Source of the DNA: a virus
IMG/VR virus record: IMGVR_UViG_3300030098_004191
Coordinates: 1-64,000 of that record
DNA length: 64,000 nt
Strand: one strand, 5' to 3'
Shown: positions 56,525 to 64,000 of the stretch, piece after piece
Position numbering within the stretch: position 1 is the first letter of the stretch
How the letters are laid out: each line of letters opens with the position of its first letter
Program-made: the position numbers and the translations under genes
Notes under the pieces: model-generated
Seen by the model: only the letters and a program-made list of their open reading frames with translations
Told to the model about the DNA's origin: nothing
Database searches by the model: none

Positions 56525-59500
56525 AGGATAGTGCATCGACCTTTGCAGACAATTCCTTAATTGCTTCAATTAGCAATGGAACAAGTCTCTTATAGTCAAC
56601 GGCTTTAAGTTCATTACCTAGACTAGGATCATAACCTTCTGCTTCACTCAAATCTCTTGTTTGAGTAACACCAGGTAATCCAAGTTTTTCAACTTCTTGT
56701 GCAATAACACCAGTATCAGTTTGGCCACGCAAATGTTCATAGTTTTTATCATTCCAAGTAAATGTATTACCTGAAATTGATTTAACCTTATCAAGAGCAT
56801 TAGGAATAACTGTGATATTATCTTTTAATCTTTCATCAGAACTGGAGAAAGCAGTAATGTCACCACCAACGTATAGATCATTATTAATACCAACACCACC
56901 AGATACTACAAGAGAACCTGTAGTCTTACTGCTAGAGTTTGTTGTTGCTTTTGCTCTCAACTGTCCATTAGATTCAAGTATATCATCAACTGTTGTAGTT
57001 CCACCAGCAGAATCAATCGTTAAATTACCAGTAGAAGTATCAAGTTCATTGGCTCCAGTAAGACCAACTTGGATATTACCAAATGTAGCACCATTACCAC
57101 CACCAATTTGATTGAATGTGGCAATACCAGCAACATTCAAATCTCCACCAATGTTGACATTCTTAGCAACACCGAGTCCACCTTTAAGTACAAGGCAACC
57201 TTCATTAATATTATTGGACTGCTCAGTACCAGCAATCTTCAAGGTACTATTCATAACAGTAGTACCATTCAACCTAACTTCTGAGTTGAATGTAACAGGT
57301 CCATCAAACTGAGATAGAATCTTATCAGATGTACCACCCTCAACAATTAATCTGTCTTTAATTACAACTTCATCAAAAATAACACTAAGTTTTGATGGGT
57401 CTTGTCCAGTGACAGTAGGAAGAGGAGCATCATATGTTTGTTCTGTACCTGTTGCAGAACTTACTCTCTTATTACCAATAAAGAAATCACCTCTGTTATT
57501 CATACCAGTATAGACAACAGCACCACAAGATCTTTCTTGTGCTTGAACTAAGAACTCTTCTCTTTCAGATAGAGTTGTAGTCTGAATCTGTGGTAAACCA
57601 GTTGAATAGTTTCCTGGTCCATAACCAAGGTATTCAAATGTATGACCAGAAGCACGAATAATAGATGGTCGTCTAAATTCAACTGCTAATGGATCAATCT
57701 TCTTAATCTTTGTTTTATCAACATGATTAGTTCTAGTAGTTCCTAAGTAACCACGAATTACTGTAAGTTCATTATTACCAGAACCACTAAGATTATTACT
57801 AACTACCCTTACTATTTCATTGTCAATCTGTAATAAAGATCCAAGTGAGAACTTAGATCTTAAATTAATCTTATCAGCAGCAGTAGGAATATCATTAATA
57901 ACAATCTTATTACCACTTCCTAATGCTGCACCAAGATCATATGTAGAACCTTGATAGAAAGAGAATCCTCTTGCACCTACACTCTCATTACCTGCATCAG
58001 AAATTGCATCAGCAGCAGACATTCCATGAGGTATATAACGAGCAGGAGTTATATTTGTATCAGTTTTAACAGAGAAATTAGAGGCACTTACTTTCTCTTT
58101 TACATAAAAATCTCCAAGACTAACATTTGAAGAGTTAAGTAATCTTACTTTACTACCAGATACTAATCCATGAGCTGCGACACCACCACTACCCCAAAAT
58201 GTAGATATTCCAGTTGTTGCATCAAACTGAGTAACACCTATTGATCCTGCAGGTCCAGTATTGGCAGCATATTGGCCAACAATAATAACAGGATCAGCAG
58301 CAGCATGAGCAATAGCAACTTTATTCTTAGCAGGAACGTCTGTAATTCTATATTGTCCACTAGCAGTAGTACCAATACCAGTAATTTCTAGACCATCACC
58401 AACATTAGATATAATTTGTTCACCTGAAATAGTATATCTTGCAGCACCATTACCACCACCAACTTTAGTTTGATCAAAATATAATGGAGTTGTAACACTA
58501 GCATTATAACCAGAACCTGGGTCAATAATTTCTACATTAGAAATACCACCACCAGCTACAACTACTCTTGCAGTTGAACCATTCCATGCGTTTGTTGCTG
58601 GATTTGCTCCACCACTTAATAACTTAACATCCTGATATGTTCCATTATCATAATTTGCACCAGCAGTAACTGTTCCAGTAGCAATACCATTAAAGTTATG
58701 ATTCTCAGTAAATGTAATAGTACTAATACCAGCAGTATTATCTCTACCAACTGCACTAATCTTCTTACCTACAGCAAAATCAGTTAAGAATTGATCTACA
58801 CATTCTCTAGTAATACTCTTCTTAAGGTCATTAGTTACAACTTCACCAAGAGGATCTCTTTTTGCATAAGAAACTGCTGCATTTGGGTTGTCGTCTGGAT
58901 TATCCTTATCTTGTTGTGGATAAAGATCAGTAACATTCTGACCATACTTAAGTTCAGTAAATTCTTCACTAACACCTTGATCTGCTTTTAATACAAATAG
59001 ATGATATACACCATCCTGAACATTATATTCATATTCACTTATAACTTCAGTTCTATAAACATAGTAATTGGATTGAATATCATTCCTTTCAAATCTTGGT
59101 AATGCAAGATCTCTAGTAGTTACATCACTGGTAAATGTTCCAGGATCATGTGTAACTCCTACTATATCAGTTGTTGAATAAGTAAATGTCTTATTATCAG
59201 CAGTTGTAGTAACTTTAAATGTACTGTTATATCCACTATTACCAGCACCAATAGTATTATTTGTACTCTTTACATTTACTATTTTAACTAAATCATTAGC
59301 CTTTAAATTATGTGGTAATGCAGTTCGTACAGTAACTACATTAGAAGATTCTGTACATGTACTAATAAACCTATGATTTCTCTTATAGGCATAATCAGTT
59401 GCATCAATAGTATTATCTGTAAAGTCAGTAGTTGCTTTAGCACCAGTAAAGCTTGAATCCTGAATTACAAAACCTTCATTTGGATTTCTTGCATTGAATG

Positions 59501-61913
59501 ATTCTTTAGGAACAACAACACGCATCTTATAGATCTTATCATCTAATGATCTACCATCCTCTTTTCTTGTTAAGTAAGATACTTCTGTTTTAACATCAAC
59601 AGCAGGTAATGTATTAATTTTAGTATAAAGATTACTATTAGTACCTACATGAACAAACCAATTATTATTTGCGGAGTCCCACTGAATTGGTGATCCAAGA
59701 TCACCTGATTCTTTATCATGTACTCTACTTGTAATATAAAGATCCGAACCACCATATACTGTAAGGTCTTTTGAATTATCAGCATTAGTTTTAGATGATG
59801 CTAATTTAATACCAGTACCATTTCCTAATCTAATAGCATAATATGTTGTTTCATCTTCTAAATTTTCTGGAAGATCACCAATATCACTATAAATTCTTAC
59901 ACTTTCACCTGTTTGTATAGTGTGTCCACCAACAGCACCAATAGTAAACTCATTATTTGTTGGACCAGATGTAACTTTATATGATTTTTGAGAAGTATCA
60001 GTACCTATGGCAACTGTTGCTGAATTCATATCAACATCAAGCATATGCACAGGTGCTTGATAAACAGTTCCATCTATACTTACTGAAACTACTTCATCAT
60101 TCTTTGCACCAATTCTATATCCTCTTAAAGTAGCTGGTGGTGCATCATCTTTATCATCGTATCCATAGAGATAAAGATGACTTGAAATACCAACACCAGT
60201 AGATCTCGTCTTAGCTACGTCAATGGCAATCCAATCAACAGCTTGGTCTGTTTTGGTAATTGCTTTTGGTGTAATAATATTGGTTACAAATGCATTATCA
60301 TCCTTAGTAAATGCTTTATTCTTGAATCCTTCAGCAGAAAGTGAGATCTGACCAAAGTTGGAGTTAGAGTTTGTAATTGAAGCATCAGATCCAGATTGTA
60401 TATCAAAATGTTTGTTATAACCAATAGCAAACACAGAAACTATCTGAAGAACAGCATCATTTGTAATCTTAATATGACTTGTTTCCCATCCACTTCTATA
60501 AATCGCATTAGGATCTGAATGATAAACAGTATCTGGGTTTAATGAAGATGCTCCTTGAGATAATGCAGATCCTTTTACAACTTGAATTGCAATATTATCA
60601 TATTGTCTAGAAGATTTATTATACTTAACAAATGCTCTATCATCTTTTTGTAGTGAGACACCAGTAAACTGTGCAACAACCATTGATCTGAAACCAGATG
60701 CCTTATGGCCATCTGCTTTCATACCATTCATACCCCATACAGAACGTAAAGAGCAGTTGAATATATATGGAGATGCACCAGATACAGTATCAGTTTCAAT
60801 TTCTACTGAAGCAGCAGATACGGTAGGTTGAGGTGGTAAATTATCTCGTACAAATGGTAATAAGTAAGTAAACTCAGTAGCACTAACAACACTTTGTACT
60901 ATAGTAGAAATATTATAATCTAAAGTATCAACACCCTTAACCTTAATAGGTGTTCCTGCATTTAAATTATGATCTGCTGTTGCAGTAACAGTTACAACTG
61001 TACCAGGTGTAAATCCATCTCCAGATTTAATATTAGAAATTTGAATAGGATCTGTGGCAAATGCACCAACAATTTCCCACTCAGGTCTTTGCTTGGAAAA
61101 TCCACCAGAAGCACTAGGGAATTTCTGATCAATATCCCTTGTAGATGCAAGGTTAAATGCGTTTGATAATTTACTATAATATTGATCTAAATCACTTATA
61201 TCGAATCTCTGAGGAATAGTAACACCATCAGCATATTCAAAACAAGTTAATTTATGGTGAGAGAAAGTAGGTTTGGCTTGGTTATTAGAAGAGAAATCAG
61301 ATTTATCTGTATATACTAGACTATCTTCACTACCATCAAAGAATGTAAACTGGAAGAAATAACAAGAACCAGTAACTCTGAAAAGAGCAGTTGGTGGAGC
61401 TGCACTATCTGAAGCAGTTGGATTTGGTACATATTTTGGTCTAATCTTAGTTTTTCTAAGATCCATACCAACAATAGAAGTACCACGAGGAATTATTACA
61501 CCACCATGAATACTATTAAACTTATAAAGATCATTATTTTCTTGATTTAAATCAAAATTAGAATCTAATGTTAATGAAAGAATATTTTGTGCGTTCTGAG
61601 TATCATCTCCTGCTGGTGTTACTGCTTTTGCTACACCACCTACATCTCTGACTCCATAACCAGGTCTATTATCAACAAAATGTTCTCCAGGATATACAAG
61701 TATTGTTGTCTTCTCTACTATATCATTATCATTACCCTTTAAATATGAAAATCTTGCCGATTCAAGCAATGCTCTCTGAATCGTCTTAAACGGTTGTGTT
61801 AATGAATTACCCTGATTCGTGATCGCATCAGTTGCATCAAGATCACTCGGATTGACGTAAAGAATACGTCCTTCCGTATTCTTCACAAAATTCTCTAATT
61901 TATTAAGAGGCAT
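56523..61913 (-). CDS. Large tail fibre with S74-type chaperone end
   Basis: 1796 aa. The N-terminal part (ILYVNPSDLDATDAITNQGN, SLTQPFKTIQRALLESARFS) then FNSIHGGVIIPRGTSIVGMD resembles the beta-helix (pectate-lyase-like) start common to big cyanophage structural proteins. The middle is Gly/Ser/Thr-rich beta sequence with a VVAGGGISNVEIIDPGSGYN bead near 1160. The last 110 residues are an intramolecular chaperone of the S74/endosialidase type: FSSSDERLKDNITVIPNALD, then DTGVIAQEVEKLGLP and KRLVPLLIEAIKELS, with the SD dyad that is the self-cleavage site. Probably a host-binding fibre. Confidence 0.85.
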   Translation of the reverse strand: MPLNKLENFVKNTEGRILYVNPSDLDATDAITNQGNSLTQPFKTIQRALLESARFSYLKGNDNDIVEKTTILVYPGEHFVDNRPGYGVRDVGGVAKAVTPAGDDTQNAQNILSLTLDSNFDLNQENNDLYKFNSIHGGVIIPRGTSIVGMDLRKTKIRPKYVPNPTASDSAAPPTALFRVTGSCYFFQFTFFDGSEDSLVYTDKSDFSSNNQAKPTFSHHKLTCFEYADGVTIPQRFDISDLDQYYSKLSNAFNLASTRDIDQKFPSASGGFSKQRPEWEIVGAFATDPIQISNIKSGDGFTPGTVVTVTATADHNLNAGTPIKVKGVDTLDYNISTIVQSVVSATEFTYLLPFVRDNLPPQPTVSAASVEIETDTVSGASPYIFNCSLRSVWGMNGMKADGHKASGFRSMVVAQFTGVSLQKDDRAFVKYNKSSRQYDNIAIQVVKGSALSQGASSLNPDTVYHSDPNAIYRSGWETSHIKITNDAVLQIVSVFAIGYNKHFDIQSGSDASITNSNSNFGQISLSAEGFKNKAFTKDDNAFVTNIITPKAITKTDQAVDWIAIDVAKTRSTGVGISSHLYLYGYDDKDDAPPATLRGYRIGAKNDEVVSVSIDGTVYQAPVHMLDVDMNSATVAIGTDTSQKSYKVTSGPTNNEFTIGAVGGHTIQTGESVRIYSDIGDLPENLEDETTYYAIRLGNGTGIKLASSKTNADNSKDLTVYGGSDLYITSRVHDKESGDLGSPIQWDSANNNWFVHVGTNSNLYTKINTLPAVDVKTEVSYLTRKEDGRSLDDKIYKMRVVVPKESFNARNPNEGFVIQDSSFTGAKATTDFTDNTIDATDYAYKRNHRFISTCTESSNVVTVRTALPHNLKANDLVKIVNVKSTNNTIGAGNSGYNSTFKVTTTADNKTFTYSTTDIVGVTHDPGTFTSDVTTRDLALPRFERNDIQSNYYVYRTEVISEYEYNVQDGVYHLFVLKADQGVSEEFTELKYGQNVTDLYPQQDKDNPDDNPNAAVSYAKRDPLGEVVTNDLKKSITRECVDQFLTDFAVGKKISAVGRDNTAGISTITFTENHNFNGIATGTVTAGANYDNGTYQDVKLLSGGANPATNAWNGSTARVVVAGGGISNVEIIDPGSGYNASVTTPLYFDQTKVGGGNGAARYTISGEQIISNVGDGLEITGIGTTASGQYRITDVPAKNKVAIAHAAADPVIIVGQYAANTGPAGSIGVTQFDATTGISTFWGSGGVAAHGLVSGSKVRLLNSSNVSLGDFYVKEKVSASNFSVKTDTNITPARYIPHGMSAADAISDAGNESVGARGFSFYQGSTYDLGAALGSGNKIVINDIPTAADKINLRSKFSLGSLLQIDNEIVRVVSNNLSGSGNNELTVIRGYLGTTRTNHVDKTKIKKIDPLAVEFRRPSIIRASGHTFEYLGYGPGNYSTGLPQIQTTTLSEREEFLVQAQERSCGAVVYTGMNNRGDFFIGNKRVSSATGTEQTYDAPLPTVTGQDPSKLSVIFDEVVIKDRLIVEGGTSDKILSQFDGPVTFNSEVRLNGTTVMNSTLKIAGTEQSNNINEGCLVLKGGLGVAKNVNIGGDLNVAGIATFNQIGGGNGATFGNIQVGLTGANELDTSTGNLTIDSAGGTTTVDDILESNGQLRAKATTNSSSKTTGSLVVSGGVGINNDLYVGGDITAFSSSDERLKDNITVIPNALDKVKSISGNTFTWNDKNYEHLRGQTDTGVIAQEVEKLGLPGVTQTRDLSEAEGYDPSLGNELKAVDYKRLVPLLIEAIKELSAKVDALS

Positions 61914-61946
61914 CTTCTTATAATGGCCAAAATATTTCTATGTTTC

Positions 61947-61954
61947 TATTTAGT
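61947..61954 (-). promoter_or_regulatory. Late-type promoter (ACTAAATA)
   Basis: Minus-strand ACTAAATA, 34 bases before the 1796-aa fibre ATG at 61913 and against the stop of the 99-aa gene. Same sequence as at 49771. Confidence 0.55.
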
Positions 61955-62253
61955 TAGGTAAATTCTTCCTCTTGATAATAGAACTCCATATCAGGTGGTA
62001 ATTCCTCTGGATTTTCTATTTCAAGAGGAAAAAATTCTGGATGAACTTCTTCTTCTACCAAATAACTAAAAGACTTGTACATATCTAATGGGTCATATGT
62101 ACGATTTTCATCTGCTATTTTACACAGATCCTCATCCCATAAATGACCGTCTGGTAATTCGTCAAATGTAAATGGCATTTCATTTATTAAGAACATCTTT
62201 ACGATTTTCTTACCATCATCAAACCAACAGAATCTAGTAGTGATTTTATACAT
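61954..62253 (-). CDS. Acidic protein (99 aa)
   Basis: 99 aa: YKITTRFCWFDDGKKIVKMF, LINEMPFTFDELPDGHLWDE, then YLVEEEVHPEFFPLEIENPE and DMEFYYQEEEFT. Beta start, acidic Pro-rich end. Not recognised. Late-type octamer TCTAAATA at 62276-62283 lies 23 bases before its ATG. Confidence 0.62.
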   Translation of the reverse strand: MYKITTRFCWFDDGKKIVKMFLINEMPFTFDELPDGHLWDEDLCKIADENRTYDPLDMYKSFSYLVEEEVHPEFFPLEIENPEELPPDMEFYYQEEEFT

Positions 62254-62275
62254 AAAACCCCTGCAGAATTAACGT

Positions 62276-62283
62276 TATTTAGA
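62276..62283 (-). promoter_or_regulatory. Late-type promoter (TCTAAATA)
   Basis: Minus-strand TCTAAATA, two bases off the canonical octamer, in the 32-base gap between the 50-aa and 99-aa genes. Confidence 0.45.
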
Positions 62284-62285
62284 TA

Positions 62286-62438
62286 TTAAGTTTCAGCACC
62301 ACCGCCAGTCCTTTGAAGACGGATCCATTCATCCTCTTCTTTCTGAGGATCATCAACTAATCCTTCTTCTTTTAACTTCTTATAATTATAACACCCATCA
62401 AATGTAAGTTTTATTTTAGGGTCATTTTGTTTTTTCAT
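62286..62438 (-). CDS. Small basic protein (50 aa)
   Basis: 50 aa: MKKQNDPKIKLTFDGCYNYK, KLKEEGLVDDPQKEEDEWIR, then LQRTGGGAET. The CYNYKKLKEEGLVDDP phrase is like a cyanophage small protein I recall. Overlaps the 66-aa gene by 17 bases. Confidence 0.64.
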   Translation of the reverse strand: MKKQNDPKIKLTFDGCYNYKKLKEEGLVDDPQKEEDEWIRLQRTGGGAET

Positions 62439-62622
62439 GAATGGAAAGTCCAGCGTACTCTATTCGCTCTGGTTCAAGTAACTTAGTCACCACTTCTTTA
62501 ACATCCATAAATTGCTCAGTTGTTTCGCATGTTATAATTCTCTCCTCACCATCATCAGAGATAATGAGAAAAGATCTATTACATACATCAATAACCGTGC
62601 GGTTTACCCAATCATCTTCCAT
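62422..62622 (-). CDS. Small protein (66 aa)
   Basis: 66 aa: MEDDWVNRTVIDVCNRSFLI, ISDDGEERIITCETTEQFMD, then VKEVVTKLLEPERIEYAGLS. Beta-strand pair, DDGEERIITCETTEQFM loop and helix; similar short proteins occur widely in marine T4-like phages. Promoter at 62644-62672. Function unknown. Confidence 0.68.
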   Translation of the reverse strand: MEDDWVNRTVIDVCNRSFLIISDDGEERIITCETTEQFMDVKEVVTKLLEPERIEYAGLSIHEKTK

Positions 62623-62643
62623 AATCTAACCTCTTACCAGAGC

Positions 62644-62672
62644 ACCATAGCATATGTAGCCAAGTTTGTCAA
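62644..62672 (-). promoter_or_regulatory. Promoter TTGACA-17-TGC-TATGGT on a stop codon
   Basis: Perfect -35 TTGACA (62667-62672) contains the TGA stop of the 272-aa gene; 17 bases later TATGGT (62644-62649) with TGC before it. It would let host polymerase transcribe the three small genes separately from the upstream late fibre genes. Confidence 0.65.
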
Positions 62673-63487
62673 GACCAACCAGTTATTTCAATCTTTGCTC
62701 CAAAGTCTGTTCTACCATAAGTATTAAGATCTCCACAACATGCACCATTATCATGTACTGATAGATGTTGTCTTGTATGAGATGCTATACCAGCACCTCC
62801 ACCTTGGTCTTCTCCACCACAGTAAATACCAGAAACTCTTCTACTGTGATCATGTGTTCTAAACATATAATACAATCCACCCTTTAAATAATAAGTAGCT
62901 GAAGATTGATTTTCACTAAAAGTTGCCCATAGTGTTCCACCAAGATTATTATTATAAATATCAGAATTTCCTTGAAAATTATATCCACCAGTAAAGGGTG
63001 TAGATCCACCAGAAGAATTTTGAGGACCATAAAGTCTAATATCTAAAAAATGACCAGAATTATTTTCCCATTTAGTAAATCTTACATTAACTGTTTGAGA
63101 TGTTGTCCATCCCGTAAGATCAAGATATAAACCATTATGTTGAACATCTGCCTCTAAAGTTGTAGGAAATAATTGATGTGGTTTTCTTATGATTCTTCCA
63201 ACTTTATGATTGAACCAATCGGCAAATCCAATTTGAACATCATAAGGTAATGTAGTATCTTGAGGAATACTACAAAAATTACCATCAAATCCATTAGTAC
63301 CATTACAAGGAACTAAACCATTACATTTGTAATATGCATAAGTATTATAACCATTCCACTGATGTCCACCACCTCCAAATTGTTTCTCCATCTCAACCAT
63401 ACTGATTCCTAAATGAGCACTCGATAAAGCATCAGCTGCTGATGTTGGAATCCAACCTCCTACACAACTACCATTTCCACCAGCCAT
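62669..63487 (-). CDS. Gly/Cys-rich virion-like protein (272 aa)
   Basis: 272 aa. Unusual start MAGGNGSCVGGWIPTSAADA, then MEKQFGGGGHQWNGYNTYAY, and a middle resembling a carbohydrate-binding-like sandwich (VRFTKWENNSGHFLDIRLYG). The C-terminus is Gly/His/Cys-rich: HDHSRRVSGIYCGGEDQGGG, DNGACCGDLNTYGRTDFGAK. It adjoins the chaperone-ended fibre with no gap. Adhesin tip or assembly factor for that fibre is plausible; no family recognised. Confidence 0.68.
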   Translation of the reverse strand: MAGGNGSCVGGWIPTSAADALSSAHLGISMVEMEKQFGGGGHQWNGYNTYAYYKCNGLVPCNGTNGFDGNFCSIPQDTTLPYDVQIGFADWFNHKVGRIIRKPHQLFPTTLEADVQHNGLYLDLTGWTTSQTVNVRFTKWENNSGHFLDIRLYGPQNSSGGSTPFTGGYNFQGNSDIYNNNLGGTLWATFSENQSSATYYLKGGLYYMFRTHDHSRRVSGIYCGGEDQGGGAGIASHTRQHLSVHDNGACCGDLNTYGRTDFGAKIEITGWS

Positions 63488-64000
63488 TTACTTACCCTCC
63501 AGTTTTTCTAATCTAGATTTAAGATCATCTATAGTACCTTGCTGTTCTTTTATAGCTTCAATCAATAAAGGTACTATTTTTTCATACTGTACTGTCATAT
63601 ATTCTTCATTGCCAGGTGCAGGTTTAATTGCTTCTGGTAATACTTTCTGTACATCTTGAGCAATGACACCTACCTGTACATCATCACAATCATATCCAAG
63701 TTCTTTTGCCTTCTCATTCTCCTTATAATATACACCCTTAAGATTCAATACTTTTGATATTGGATTGTCTATTTTACCTATAACATCCTTTAACCTTTCA
63801 TCAGAGTAGTAAGCAATGACGTTTCCTTGGAATTGTCCTTCTCCATTAGACCTAAGTTTTATTTTCCAAGTTCCACCTTGACTTGCAGAATAAACTGTAA
63901 CTCCTTCACCAAATCTAAATGCACAAGTATTATCACCAGGATCAACAATATCGCCTTTATTGCTGAGTTTTATTCCAACCCAAGCAGATGCTTGTGTATC
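63488..64000 (-). CDS. C-terminal part of tail fibre with S74-type chaperone
   Basis: The frame is open from 63488 to the window edge (170 codons), so the N-terminus is missing. A TTG at 63748 is not the true start. Visible parts: shaft-like sequence VTVYSASQGGTWKIKLRSNG, then the chaperone core YYSDERLKDVIGKIDNPISK, VGVIAQDVQKVLPEAIKPAP and EKIVPLLIEAIKEQQGTIDD. The SDER site is the self-cleavage position of S74-type endings. This is a second, separate chaperone-ended fibre beside the 1796-aa one. Confidence 0.85.
   Translation of the reverse strand, partial: DTQASAWVGIKLSNKGDIVDPGDNTCAFRFGEGVTVYSASQGGTWKIKLRSNGEGQFQGNVIAYYSDERLKDVIGKIDNPISKVLNLKGVYYKENEKAKELGYDCDDVQVGVIAQDVQKVLPEAIKPAPGNEEYMTVQYEKIVPLLIEAIKEQQGTIDDLKSRLEKLEGK

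Noticed and set aside
29000-64000. tRNA genes
   Set aside because: I looked for T-arm-like GGTTC-A-A-CC patterns and their complements beside possible acceptor stems in the gaps and found none that fold convincingly.
1-64000. CRISPR array, insertion sequence or integrase
   Set aside because: The 13-mer cluster has irregular spacing and repeats too short for CRISPR; no transposase or integrase motif was seen.

Overview
This window is part of a T4-like myovirus (phage) genome, most likely a cyanophage of Prochlorococcus or marine Synechococcus. The evidence is a T4-order block of neck and baseplate genes (14, 13, 8, 6, 25) with close protein resemblance, very large cyanophage-type virion proteins, a cyanobacterial-type heme oxygenase, AT-rich DNA, very dense packing and T4-like late promoters (TATAAATA or close). 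I could not run database searches, so family names rest on motif and sequence recognition. Every gene I accept lies on the minus strand, so transcription runs from high to low coordinates.

Layout in the direction of transcription. (1) 64000-49774: tail-fibre and adhesin block. It holds a fibre truncated by the window edge with an intramolecular chaperone end, a Gly/Cys-rich 272-aa protein, three small proteins, a 1796-aa fibre with a second chaperone end, a 666-aa fibre-like protein, and a 1571-aa protein with a complete subtilisin-like protease domain, Cys-knot-like repeats and a Gly-rich tail. (2) 49750-35044: accessory block with a UvsW-like helicase, an N4-cytosine-type DNA methyltransferase, heme oxygenase, an adenine/cytosine-type methyltransferase overlapping a nuclease-like gene, and about 35 small genes, including a long operon of overlapping short genes from 39817 down to 35044. 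(3) 35043-34167: 877 bases without a convincing gene, carrying six copies of a 13-base near-palindrome. (4) 34166-31755: nine small genes, most separated by terminator and promoter junctions. (5) 31584-28941: a ligase-fold-like protein, a small AbrB-like protein, a glycosyltransferase-like gene and three small proteins. (6) 28840-1: baseplate and neck morphogenesis: gp25, gp6, a 4498-aa giant at the gp7 position, gp8, a 2384-aa protein at the gp10 position, small structural proteins, a fibre-like protein, gp13 and partial gp14.

The structural genes share late promoters and repeated beta-rich modules. The accessory genes instead use sigma-70-like promoters, often placed directly behind an intrinsic terminator. 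A 15-base element, minus-strand consensus near CCAGTTnAnAAACTG, sits at the 3' end of at least eleven genes and usually just before the terminator; in five cases it contains the stop codon. This element, the 13-mer cluster, the two structured leader regions, the giant and protease-bearing virion proteins and the ligase-like protein are the least explained parts of the window.
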